Shown: piece after piece, positions 1 to 6,188 of the stretch | Position numbering within the stretch: position 1 is the stretch's first letter | Layout of the letters: each line of letters begins with the position of its first letter | Source of the DNA: Chloroflexota bacterium | Lineage (GTDB): Bacteria > Chloroflexota > Dehalococcoidia > Dehalococcoidales > RBG-16-60-22 | DNA: 10,225 nt | Reading direction: 5' to 3' | NCBI GenBank assembly: GCA_016875955.1 | Contig: VGOH01000034.1 | Coordinates: 1-10,225 of the forward strand | Program-made: the position numbers and the translations under genes | Notes under the pieces: model-generated | The model's input: only the letters and a program-made list of their open reading frames with translations | What the model was told of the DNA's origin: nothing | Database searches by the model: none

Positions 1-56
1 ATCTGCAGTTCGCCCAGGGCGGCGTTCCAAATCTCTCGTGCTGACCTATTTTCCAT
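1..56 (-). CDS. 5' end of a gene resembling DnaA domain I (partial)
   Basis: Reading the minus strand from an ATG at 56-54 gives 18 codons running off the window edge: MENRSAREIWNAALGELQ. The pattern 'IW..ALGELQ' is typical of the first helix of DnaA domain I (DnaA_N), found at the N-terminus of DnaA and of shorter DnaA_N-domain proteins. Base composition rises from AT-rich upstream to GC-rich inside the frame, as expected at a gene boundary. No Shine-Dalgarno is visible before the ATG; the leader is a T-rich run. It is divergent to fmt. Whether this is DnaA itself or a smaller DnaA_N protein cannot be told from 18 residues, and a chance open frame is possible. Confidence 0.5.
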   Translation of the reverse strand, partial: MENRSAREIWNAALGELQ

Positions 57-363
57 AAATTAAAAACAGAGAAAAAAATTTATATACCCTTAAAATCCGC
101 TTCTGCGGGATTCAGCGCTTCCTCTTTCAGGCAAAAAATACCCCTTCAGTAATTGATGACAGAGATTTTGCTCGGGGCAGTTACTGGCTGGAAAAAGACC
201 TAAAATATAAAAATCAAACGATTACTAGAATACTACCGCCCTCTTTCTCTGGCAAGGTTTTTGTTGGTAATCGCTGGGCATTTTTACGCCGTTTTAATCC
301 TTACCAAGTTCTTAAAGCGCCATTTTTTACCCGATTTTGCAATGGTGAATACAAAATATCAGG
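57..363. other. AT-rich divergent intergenic region
   Basis: This gap between the divergent left-edge gene and fmt is much more AT-rich than the flanking genes. An imperfect hairpin (AATCCGC, TTCT loop, GCGG-G-ATT) lies near 93-112. The frame that becomes fmt is open from 59 onward, after a TAA at 56-58, but has no ATG, GTG or TTG before 383. I therefore do not call it coding. I see no RNA gene, no mobile element and no cluster of DnaA boxes here. Confidence 0.5.
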
Positions 364-392
364 TTGTTACAAAAAATTAACAATGTTACAAT
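364..392 (+). promoter_or_regulatory. Candidate sigma-70-type promoter of fmt
   Basis: A -35-like TTGTTA (364-369) is followed after exactly 17 bases by a -10-like TACAAT (387-392). Transcription would begin around 398-400, right at the ATG at 401. This argues against the earlier in-frame ATG at 383, which lies inside the spacer, and suggests a leaderless or nearly leaderless fmt message. The AT-rich background makes chance matches easier. Confidence 0.5.
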
Positions 393-400
393 TTTACACA

Positions 401-1348
401 ATGAAAGCAGAATTGCGGGTGGTTTTCATGGGCACTCCCGAATTCGCCGTCCCCCCGCTGGAGAGGCTGGTTCAGGAGCACCACTCAGTGGTGGCCGTCT
501 ATACCCAGCCTGACCAACCAGTGGGAAGGGGGCGTGCCCTCAGAATGTCACCGGTGAAGGCGGCAGCGCAAAGATTGAACCTGCGGGTGGTACAGCCTGA
601 TGATTTAAAAGGGAGGGCCGCGGCAGAACAGCTGGCTCTTTTCCAGCCTGATATTATCATTGTGGCGGCCTTTGGGCAGATATTGCCCCGCCCGGTCCTG
701 GACATGCCCCGCTATGGGTGCCTGAATCTTCATCCCTCGCTGCTGCCCAGATACCGAGGTGCCGCGCCGGTGGCGGCAGCGATACTGGCCGGGGACGGGG
801 TCACCGGGATTACCATCATGCTGATGGACCGCGGCCTGGATACGGGACCAATCATCGTGCAGGAAAAGATGGCGATATCGCCTGAGGATACGACAGGTGC
901 GCTGTCTGTCAGGCTCTCGCATCTGGCCGCGCAGATGCTTCCCGGCGTGCTGTCACGCTGGCTCGCGGGTGAAATCAAACCGCGGCCCCAGAATGACACT
1001 GAAGCCACCTACTGCAGTGCGATTAAGAAAGAAGACGGCGAAATTGACTGGCAGCTCCCGGCAAGTGACATCTGGCGGCGCGTCCGTGCCTGCCAGCCGT
1101 GGCCGGGCGCATATACCAGCTGGGGCGGCCGGCGGCTTGAAATCATTGAGGCCGTTGTCCGGCGCGGGAGCGGTGGCAAAAGGGTAGGGGAGGTGGTGCC
1201 GGGGCAGGGCGGAGCGGCCTTCGGGGTCAGCACCGGAGACGGCGTACTTGGCGTCATAAGGGTACAGCTCCAGGGGAAACGGGCCATGCCCGCGGCTGAC
1301 TTTCTCCGGGGGCAGCGGCAGCTAATCGGGGCGGTGCTGCCATGCTAG
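401..1348 (+). CDS. fmt: Methionyl-tRNA formyltransferase
   Basis: Transfers a formyl group from 10-formyltetrahydrofolate to methionyl-tRNA(fMet), making the bacterial initiator tRNA in the cytoplasm. The N-terminal VVFMGTPEFAVPPLERL matches the family start. Further family signatures are NLHPSLLPRYRGAAP, which carries the catalytic Asn and His, and GITIMLMDRGLDTGPI, which carries the catalytic Asp. The C-terminal tRNA-binding OB-like domain follows, from about residue 205. About 315 residues is normal. I chose the ATG at 401 because a good promoter sits just upstream. An ATG at 383 adds six residues. A TTG at 413 would give MRVVFMGTPEF, closest to the family consensus. No start has a convincing Shine-Dalgarno. 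mazG follows directly. Function is secure; only the start is uncertain. Confidence 0.96.
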   Translation: MKAELRVVFMGTPEFAVPPLERLVQEHHSVVAVYTQPDQPVGRGRALRMSPVKAAAQRLNLRVVQPDDLKGRAAAEQLALFQPDIIIVAAFGQILPRPVLDMPRYGCLNLHPSLLPRYRGAAPVAAAILAGDGVTGITIMLMDRGLDTGPIIVQEKMAISPEDTTGALSVRLSHLAAQMLPGVLSRWLAGEIKPRPQNDTEATYCSAIKKEDGEIDWQLPASDIWRRVRACQPWPGAYTSWGGRRLEIIEAVVRRGSGGKRVGEVVPGQGGAAFGVSTGDGVLGVIRVQLQGKRAMPAADFLRGQRQLIGAVLPC

Positions 1349-1350
1349 GT

Positions 1351-1365
1351 AAGGAGGAGAATTTG
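1351..1365 (+). promoter_or_regulatory. Shine-Dalgarno deciding a TTG start for mazG
   Basis: AAGGAGG (1351-1357) is followed by five bases and then TTG (1363-1365). The only ATG in this frame nearby, at 1342, lies upstream of this site, overlaps the end of fmt and has no ribosome binding site of its own. The spacing and strength favour TTG 1363 as the start. Confidence 0.65.
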
Positions 1366-2139
1366 TTTTCGCCGGAAAACCTTGATAAATTTGAGACACT
1401 GGTGGCCCTCATTGCCCGGCTGCGTGGCCCGGGGGGTTGTCCCTGGGACAGGGAGCAGGACCATGAATCGCTGCGGGAAGCGTTGCTGGAGGAATGCTAC
1501 GAGGTCCTGGGCGCACTTGATGAAGGGGATATCCAGAGGCTGGCTGAGGAGCTGGGCGACCTGCTGATGCAGATAGTTTTTCACGCGCAGATAGCCTCGG
1601 AGGCGGGCGAATTCCAGATGCGGGACGTGCTCCAGAAGATAAACCGGAAACTGCTTAACCGCCACCCCCACGTCTTCGGGTCGGCGAAGGTGAAGGATGC
1701 CGGCGAAGCGCTGGACAACTGGGAGATACTCAAGAAAAAGGAAAAGGGAGAGGGCGCCTCGCTGCTGGAGAATGTCCCCGAAAAGCTGCCCGCCCTGAGC
1801 TACAGCCAGGAGATACAGGACAGGGCCGCCAGGACCGGCTTTGACTGGGAGAACATTGAGGGCATTATTGATAAGCTGGCTGAAGAGGTTGGGGAGTTGA
1901 AGGGAGCGGAAAACCAGCGGAAAAAAGAGCACGAGTTTGGCGACCTGCTTTTCACGCTGGTAAACATCGCACGCTGGCTGGGAGTGGACTCGGAGTCAGC
2001 GCTGCGGCGGGCCAACCGCCGCTTTTATCAGCGTTTTTCCCATATGGAAGCTGTTTGCCGTAAGCGCGGCGTGAACCTCGCCGACTTATCATTTGACGAG
2101 CAGAACAAGCTGTGGGAGGAAGCGAAGAGGAAAGTGTGA
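1363..2139 (+). CDS. mazG: Nucleoside triphosphate pyrophosphohydrolase MazG
   Basis: Hydrolyses (d)NTPs to the monophosphate and pyrophosphate. It is a housekeeping NTP-pool enzyme, linked in E. coli to ppGpp levels. It has the two-domain MazG architecture of about 260 residues. The N-terminal domain shows GGCPWDREQ (residues ~24-32), EECYEV and EELGDLLMQIVFHAQ, the EExxE and ExxD metal-binding pattern. The C-terminal domain repeats the pattern with LAEEVGELKGAE and EFGDLLFTLVNIARWLGVD, followed by the typical ALRRANRRFYQRF helix. Start TTG 1363 is chosen from its Shine-Dalgarno; the alternative ATG at 1342 would overlap the fmt stop by seven bases. Tight spacing suggests an fmt-mazG operon. 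An AT-rich gene of different composition follows after 26 bases. Identification is firm. Confidence 0.95.
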   Translation: MFSPENLDKFETLVALIARLRGPGGCPWDREQDHESLREALLEECYEVLGALDEGDIQRLAEELGDLLMQIVFHAQIASEAGEFQMRDVLQKINRKLLNRHPHVFGSAKVKDAGEALDNWEILKKKEKGEGASLLENVPEKLPALSYSQEIQDRAARTGFDWENIEGIIDKLAEEVGELKGAENQRKKEHEFGDLLFTLVNIARWLGVDSESALRRANRRFYQRFSHMEAVCRKRGVNLADLSFDEQNKLWEEAKRKV

Positions 2140-2165
2140 AGATATAGGTGGGGGACAAGTAATAA

Positions 2166-2978
2166 ATGATGCTTGAACCGAAAGAATTATTAGCGCCTAT
2201 AGCTGCATTGTTTGCTGTTATATTTGCAATTTTTGGGTTTCTGTTTCCAAGAGCTTTAGTGCTATACAGAGAAAGGAAGTCAGCTTTATCCGAAATAGAT
2301 GTTCCTGATAATATAAAGAAAAGATTTGGATTTAAGATTGGAGCTTTAGGAGATTTTTTACTCCTATTTACTACAAGTGTATCACTGTTAATTCTAGGGA
2401 TAGTATATTGTCCTAAATTGTTGTATAGAATTGCAAACTTTTATTTGGGCTCAACAGATTTCTGCAGTGAACAAATTATAACTGGCTTCAGAGATTTCGT
2501 ATTTTTATTTGGGATACTTGCTTCAGTAGCTCTGGTTGCAATAATTGCTTATTTTTTTAACGATATTTTCGTAAGTGAGAAAAGACTTCCGCCACTTGTC
2601 AGAATATATGTGCGAAGCGTTTTAGGTCAGAGAGTTACCAAGGCTGAAAGTGATAAGTTATTACCTGAAGCCCAAAGATTATATGAAATAAGGGCTTATG
2701 GGGAAGCAATATTAAATAGTGTTGCATCATTAGAAATTGCGCTAAAAAGTAGATTCGATTTACCTGCGCATTTGAATTTTGGCAGGGTAATTATTAGTGT
2801 TGCAGATGAATTAGGTAAGATAGTTCCAACTGAGGAACTCAATTATATTAGAAAAACAAGGAATATGGCTGCACATCCTACACCAGAAAGACGCGTTACA
2901 AAAGAAGACGCAAAAAAGGTGATATCCATAGTAGACAATATTATGCAGAAATTAGAGTTGGGTCCGGAAAACTTATAA
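2166..2978 (+). CDS. Membrane protein with C-terminal HEPN-like domain (putative RNase)
   Basis: A 270-residue protein of no named family I can assign. Three hydrophobic segments are visible at about 9-34, 62-82 and 109-132. The 35-60 loop is rich in Arg/Lys, so by the positive-inside rule it is cytoplasmic, which also puts the C-terminal 135 residues inside the cell. The external loop holds Cys82 and Cys100. The C-terminal part is helical (LLPEAQRLYEIRAYGEAIL, then a second helix pair) and ends with YIRKTRNMAAHPTP, containing R232-x4-H237. This matches the Rx4-6H motif of HEPN domains, many of which are RNases of toxin or defence systems; DUF4145-like proteins are an alternative. Composition is sharply different: G+C counts are 21/60 at 2161-2220 and 17/60 at 2401-2460, against 37/60 in mazG at 1441-1500. 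This suggests transfer. The Shine-Dalgarno is weak (GGGGGA near 2151). No antitoxin or integrase gene lies beside it. The membrane and HEPN calls are inference. Confidence 0.75.
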   Translation: MMLEPKELLAPIAALFAVIFAIFGFLFPRALVLYRERKSALSEIDVPDNIKKRFGFKIGALGDFLLLFTTSVSLLILGIVYCPKLLYRIANFYLGSTDFCSEQIITGFRDFVFLFGILASVALVAIIAYFFNDIFVSEKRLPPLVRIYVRSVLGQRVTKAESDKLLPEAQRLYEIRAYGEAILNSVASLEIALKSRFDLPAHLNFGRVIISVADELGKIVPTEELNYIRKTRNMAAHPTPERRVTKEDAKKVISIVDNIMQKLELGPENL

Positions 2979-2982
2979 ACTA

Positions 2983-2994
2983 TTAATTAAAAAA
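2983..2994 (-). terminator. U-run terminator after tRNA-Pro
   Basis: On the minus strand the CCA end of the tRNA is followed at once by six T residues and the palindrome TTAATTAA. This is a simple U-tract stop for the tRNA transcript. It also lies just after the stop codon of the convergent HEPN-like gene, but on that strand it has no G/C-rich stem. Confidence 0.4.
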
Positions 2995-3072
2995 TGGTCG
3001 GGGCGAGTGGATTTGAACCACCGACCTCAGCGTCCCGAACGCTGCGCGCTAACCGGGCTGCGCTACGCCCCG
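2995..3072 (-). tRNA. tRNA-Pro (anticodon CGG)
   Basis: The reverse strand folds as a 78-base cloverleaf with encoded CCA. The acceptor stem is CGGGGCG/CGCCCCG, with A as discriminator base. The D stem is GCGC/GCGC. The anticodon stem is CAGCG/CGCTG around loop TTCGGGA, giving anticodon CGG with G at position 37, as in proline tRNAs. The T loop is TTCAAAT. It reads CCG codons. Its 3' end faces the AT-rich HEPN-like gene, the side on which tRNA-targeting elements usually insert. Confidence 0.96.
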
Positions 3073-3080
3073 CCAACACC

Positions 3081-3109
3081 ATTATAAATGGATTTGACCT
3101 CTTCGGCAA
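3081..3109 (-). promoter_or_regulatory. Promoter of tRNA-Pro
   Basis: On the minus strand TTGCCG (3109-3104) and a perfect TATAAT (3086-3081) are separated by exactly 17 bases. The mature tRNA 5' end at 3072 lies nine bases past the -10 box, so only a very short leader would need to be removed. Confidence 0.75.
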
Positions 3110-3152
3110 CAATCTCAGGAAAAAGCGGATACTTTAAAGGAGATTCAAAGAG

Positions 3153-3208
3153 AGGCGAAGCCTATCAATATGATTACAGGGAATTTTAGAGGGACGAAGT
3201 CCCTTTCT
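3153..3208 (+). other. Two GAA-loop hairpins; the second may act as a terminator
   Basis: AGGC-GAA-GCCT (3153-3163) is a short hairpin. AGGGAC-GAA-GTCCCT (3190-3204), extendable by two more pairs, is followed by TTCTATT, a weak T-rich tail. No gene on the plus strand lies just upstream to be terminated, so they may be members of a small hairpin repeat family. A similar purine-loop hairpin occurs at 6592-6604. Confidence 0.4.
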
Positions 3209-3216
3209 ATTAACCT

Positions 3217-3255
3217 CCCCCTTCCCCTTGCCAAGGGGAAGGGGGATTAAGGGGG
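3217..3255. repeat. 13-bp perfect palindrome plus repeat core, before apgM
   Basis: CCCCCTTCCCCTT (3217-3229) pairs perfectly with AAGGGGAAGGGGG (3233-3245) around a three-base loop. The right arm continues into GGGGGATTAAGGGGG (3241-3255), whose reverse complement occurs exactly at 6022-6036. It ends eight bases before the apgM start codon, so it could mask or supply the ribosome binding region. There is no T tail on the plus strand, so it is not a classical terminator. Confidence 0.7.
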
Positions 3256-3262
3256 ATGGGAT

Positions 3263-4456
3263 TTGAAATACGTCATTTTAATCATGGACGGCGCCTCCGG
3301 CTATCCCATACCTGAACGCGGGGGCAGGACCTCTCTGGAACTGGCGCAAACGCCCAACCTGGACGCCCTGGCCAGAGAAGGCACCGTGGGGCTGGCCCGC
3401 ACCGTGCCGTCCGGGATGGAGGCGAGCAGCGCCTGCGCCTGTATGTCGGTGCTGGGCTATGACCCCAAAATTTATTATAAAGGCCGGGCGGGCATTGAAG
3501 CGCGCAGCCTGGGCATTGCCATCGGCGGCGGGGAGGTCGTTTTCCGCTGCAATCTGGTGGCCGTTAAAGATGGGCGGATGTGGAGCTACAGCTCCGGCTA
3601 CATCAGCACCGGAGAGGCCCATGTCCTGATTGATGCCCTGAACCGGACACTCGGCAGCGATGAAGTCCGGTTTTATCCCGGCGTCAGCTACCGGCATATC
3701 TGCAAAATCAAAGGGCATGAGGCAACGCTCCTGGCCGAGTGCACGCCGCCGCACGATATTCCGGACAAAGAGATAGCCAAATTCCTGCCCCGCGGGCAGG
3801 GCAGCAGGCTCCTGAACGACCTGATGGCACGCTCTGAAGCTGTGCTCAGGGAACACCCGGTGAACCGGGAACGGCTCGCTAAGGGCACCATACCCGCCAC
3901 CCAGATATGGCTTTTCTGGGGGAGCCGCCGGTTGCCGGCCATGCCGTCATTTGAAAGCAGGTACGGTTTAAAGGCCGCCATGACCTCGGGAGTTGACCTG
4001 CTCAACGGGCTGGCGCAGCTTGCCGGGATGGAAGTGCTGGAGATACCCGGCGTTACCGACAATCTGGAAAACGACTATGCCGCGCAGGTGAATGGTGCCA
4101 TGGTGGCGCTGGCGGAGTACGACCTGGTGGTGATACACATTGAGGCGCCGGACGAGGCGGCGCATGACCACGCCCTGGATGCCAAGATAGAGGCCATTCA
4201 GAGGATTGACGCCGAAGTGGTGGGGCGGCTACGCTCATATCCGGGCGATGTCCGCCTGCTTATCATGCCCGACCACCCCACCCCGATAGAGGTGCGGACC
4301 CACACCGATGACCCGGTGCCTTTTCTCATCTGGGGAAAAGGGGTGGCGTCCAACGGCGCCGCCGCCTTTACCGAGGCGGCGGCGGCCAGAACTGGCCTTT
4401 CTCTGGCGAAAGGTTATAAAATAATGGAAAGATTCATTCAGAAGGCAGATAACTAG
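3263..4456 (+). CDS. apgM: 2,3-bisphosphoglycerate-independent phosphoglycerate mutase, archaeal type
   Basis: Interconverts 3- and 2-phosphoglycerate in glycolysis/gluconeogenesis through a metal-dependent phosphoserine mechanism of the alkaline phosphatase superfamily. The 397 residues fit the ApgM family. The N-terminus [18 protein letters not shown] holds metal ligand Asp9. TPPHDI and [20 protein letters not shown] are family blocks. [18 protein letters not shown] and [20 protein letters not shown] hold the remaining Asp/His metal ligands. The nucleophile block reads [18 protein letters not shown] rather than the usual GMPPGSDVANLSxLGYDP. Ser56 is kept, but the Asp and Asn are Ala and Cys. 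The start is TTG 3263 ([10 protein letters not shown]), as no in-frame ATG is near and homologues start here; G-runs of the upstream repeat may serve as Shine-Dalgarno. The lysC ATG follows the stop with no gap. Confidence 0.9.
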   Translation: MKYVILIMDGASGYPIPERGGRTSLELAQTPNLDALAREGTVGLARTVPSGMEASSACACMSVLGYDPKIYYKGRAGIEARSLGIAIGGGEVVFRCNLVAVKDGRMWSYSSGYISTGEAHVLIDALNRTLGSDEVRFYPGVSYRHICKIKGHEATLLAECTPPHDIPDKEIAKFLPRGQGSRLLNDLMARSEAVLREHPVNRERLAKGTIPATQIWLFWGSRRLPAMPSFESRYGLKAAMTSGVDLLNGLAQLAGMEVLEIPGVTDNLENDYAAQVNGAMVALAEYDLVVIHIEAPDEAAHDHALDAKIEAIQRIDAEVVGRLRSYPGDVRLLIMPDHPTPIEVRTHTDDPVPFLIWGKGVASNGAAAFTEAAAARTGLSLAKGYKIMERFIQKADN

Positions 4457-5674
4457 ATGGCTTTAATCGTGCAGAAATATGGCGGCACCTCAGTGGCCGG
4501 TGCCGAGCGCATCAGGAACGTGGCGCGGCGCATCGTCCAGACTAAAGACCAGGGCAACCAGGTGGTGGTGGTCGTCTCGGCGATGGGTGACACCACGGAT
4601 GAGCTGCTGGAGCTGGCCTATCAGATATCGGAGAGGCCGGACAATCGTGAGCTTGACGTCCTGCTCTCCACCGGTGAAGTTGTTTCCAGCACCCTGCTGG
4701 CCATGGCGCTGCACGGCATGGGCTATCCGGCCATCAGCCTCAGCGGCGCCCAGGCGGGAATTCGCACCGATTCCGCTTACAGTCGGGCGCGCATCCTGCA
4801 GATAGAACCCAAGCGGGTGGTCAGGGAACTGGAGAGGGGCAATATCGTCATCGTGGCTGGCTTTCAAGGCATCACCGAGGACATGGACATCACCACGCTG
4901 GGGCGGGGCGGCTCGGACACCACCGCCGTGGCGCTGGCGGCTGGCCTGGGGGCAGAGGTATGCCAGATATATACCGATGTCAATGGGGTCTACAGCGCTG
5001 ACCCCCGCCTGGTTCCCGAAGCCCGGTGTCTTGAGGAGATACACTACGAGGAAATGCTGGAGATGGCAACCTACGGCGCCAGGGTGATGCACCCGCGGGC
5101 GGTGGAGCTTGGCGAGCTGTTCCACATTCCCATCCTGGTCGCTTCCAGCTTCAACGAAAAGCCGGGGACTTTAATACACGGAGGAGTATCCATGGAAGTT
5201 CGGAACAAGGTAAGAAGCATTGCCCATAACCTTGATGTCGGCAAGATAACTGTGGTGGGCGTTCCTGACCGCCCCGGAATTGCCGCCAGCATCTTCAATC
5301 CGCTCGCCAAGGCAGGCATCAACGTTGATACCATCGTGCAGAACGCCAGCACTCAGGGCATCACTGACCTGACCTTCACCGTGGGCAAGGGCGACCTTGC
5401 CCGGGCGATGGAGGTGGTCAAGCCCATCGCCTCACAAATCGGCGCCCGGGAATGCGCCAGCGATGAAACGCTGGGAGCGGTGAGCATCATTGGCACCGGG
5501 ATGCAGAATACCCCCGGCTTCGCCGCCCGCATGTTCAGCACGCTGAGCGAGAATAATATCAATATCCAGCTGATTACCACTTCAGAAATACGGATAACGT
5601 GTATCATTGATGCTGCCCAGGTACAGCAGGCGGTGCGTGCCCTGCATCGGGCCTTTGATATTGAGGAAAAATAG
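4457..5674 (+). CDS. lysC: Aspartate kinase (monofunctional, two C-terminal ACT domains)
   Basis: Phosphorylates L-aspartate with ATP, the first step to lysine, threonine, methionine and diaminopimelate. It is 405 residues. The kinase domain, about 1-235, has KYGGTSV (7-13), [42 protein letters not shown] and [18 protein letters not shown]. Two ACT domains follow. The first is at ~262-330 ([26 protein letters not shown]). The second is at ~339-403 ([33 protein letters not shown]). These bind lysine and/or threonine for feedback inhibition in this family. The ATG abuts the apgM stop with only a weak AGAAGG upstream, so translation is probably coupled. An internal start at residue 246 may make a separate beta subunit. 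Identification is firm. Confidence 0.97.
   Translation: MALIVQKYGGTSVAGAERIRNVARRIVQTKDQGNQVVVVVSAMGDTTDELLELAYQISERPDNRELDVLLSTGEVVSSTLLAMALHGMGYPAISLSGAQAGIRTDSAYSRARILQIEPKRVVRELERGNIVIVAGFQGITEDMDITTLGRGGSDTTAVALAAGLGAEVCQIYTDVNGVYSADPRLVPEARCLEEIHYEEMLEMATYGARVMHPRAVELGELFHIPILVASSFNEKPGTLIHGGVSMEVRNKVRSIAHNLDVGKITVVGVPDRPGIAASIFNPLAKAGINVDTIVQNASTQGITDLTFTVGKGDLARAMEVVKPIASQIGARECASDETLGAVSIIGTGMQNTPGFAARMFSTLSENNINIQLITTSEIRITCIIDAAQVQQAVRALHRAFDIEEK
5180..5194 (+). promoter_or_regulatory. Internal ribosome binding site and ATG within lysC (candidate beta-subunit start)
   Basis: GGAGGAG (5180-5186) is followed by five bases and an in-frame ATG (5192-5194, Met246). A product from here would be 160 residues, containing only the two ACT domains. 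In Bacillus subtilis aspartokinase II and Corynebacterium LysC, a beta subunit is made from just such an in-frame internal start at this place. The site is stronger than the one before the full-length start. Confidence 0.6.
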
Positions 5675-5691
5675 ACGGTTGCCCCGTGGCG

Positions 5692-5913
5692 CTAGACGGC
5701 GACTACTTTTTTAACTTCCGGGACCTGTTCTTTCAGGATTTTCTCAATCCCCATCTTGAGCGTCATGGTGGACATCGGGCAGCCAGCGCAGGCACCGGTC
5801 AGCTTGACCTTGACCGTGCCGTCATTGACTTCCACCAGCTCCAAATCGCCGCCGTCCCTCTGCAGGGCCGGGCGAATCTTGTCCAGTATCTCGGTAACTT
5901 TGTCCTGCATCAT
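5692..5913 (-). CDS. NifU C-terminal domain (Nfu-type) iron-sulfur cluster scaffold/carrier
   Basis: A 73-residue protein consisting only of the Nfu domain, which carries a 4Fe-4S cluster and hands it to apo-proteins. The motif [18 protein letters not shown] contains the C-x2-C pair (Cys42/Cys45) that ligates the cluster. [13 protein letters not shown] is the conserved N-terminal block. Two ATGs stand in tandem (5913 and 5910). AAGGAG at 5923-5918 is four bases from the first and seven from the second, so the second may be used. It is convergent with lysC, only 17 bases apart, with no clear terminator between. A strong promoter lies upstream at 5974-5945. The stand-alone form is common in anaerobes and other bacteria. 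Confidence 0.93.
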   Translation of the reverse strand: MMQDKVTEILDKIRPALQRDGGDLELVEVNDGTVKVKLTGACAGCPMSTMTLKMGIEKILKEQVPEVKKVVAV

Positions 5914-5944
5914 AGAACTCCTTGCTGAAATAGCTTCACCTTTT

Positions 5945-5974
5945 ATTTTAGCTACTGCACAAGGTATTCGTCAA
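5945..5974 (-). promoter_or_regulatory. Promoter of the Nfu-type gene
   Basis: On the minus strand TTGACG (5974-5969) and TAAAAT (5950-5945) are 18 bases apart, each matching the sigma-70 consensus at five of six positions. The start codon is about 32 bases past the -10 box, with the AAGGAG site in between. Confidence 0.65.
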
Positions 5975-5991
5975 ACCACCTTCAAGCAGGT

Positions 5992-6066
5992 ACCATTTGC
6001 CTGTGGTTGTTTTTTACTCACCCCCCTTAATCCCCCTCTCAAACAGGCTTGTCTCTGGTGCTCCAT
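5992..6066. repeat. Imperfect direct repeat, copy 1
   Basis: About 75 bases that recur at 6481-6555, with roughly eight substitutions and two one-base indels by eye. Shared stretches include CCCCCTCTCAAACAGG and GGTGCTCCAT. The core CCCCCTTAATCCCCC (6022-6036) is the exact inverse of 3241-3255. This looks like a dispersed intergenic repeat. No transposase or clear terminal inverted repeats are seen. Confidence 0.75.
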
Positions 6067-6110
6067 ACCATCAGGCGGCGCCGGGCGGGTGGAAGCTGAA
6101 ACCTGTCTAT

Positions 6111-6147
6111 AAAAAATATAACCCCGAAAAATTCAGGGTTATGTTTT
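6111..6147 (-). terminator. Rho-independent terminator downstream of the small membrane ORF
   Basis: On the minus strand ATAACCC (6142-6136) pairs with GGGTTAT (6124-6118) around an eleven-base loop and is followed by ATTTTTTATAG. The stem can be extended by A-T pairs on the outside (6113-6116 with 6144-6147). It lies about 47 bases past the stop codon of the 38-residue ORF, so the pair forms a self-contained transcription unit. The plus strand has a shorter T tail (GTTTTGG), so weaker bidirectional use is possible. Confidence 0.65.
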
Positions 6148-6188
6148 GGCTGGAGTGCTTTTAGCGGCAGCCGGGGCCAATAGAAGCC

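Noticed and set aside
57..400. Replication origin in the AT-rich gap next to a DnaA-like start
   Set aside because: Only one near-match to a DnaA box (TTTTACACA) is present, with no cluster and no typical unwinding repeats.
2140..2165. Possible duplicated tRNA 3' end (att site) left of the AT-rich gene, GGTGGGGGACAAGT against GGTCGGGGCGAGTGG
   Set aside because: Only about eight of the first eleven positions match, in G-rich sequence, and there is no integrase. Too weak to call an attachment site.
2166..2978. mazG plus the HEPN-like gene as a mazEF-type toxin-antitoxin system
   Set aside because: MazG is a housekeeping pyrophosphohydrolase and not an antitoxin. It keeps the GC-rich composition of fmt, so the adjacency is most likely incidental.
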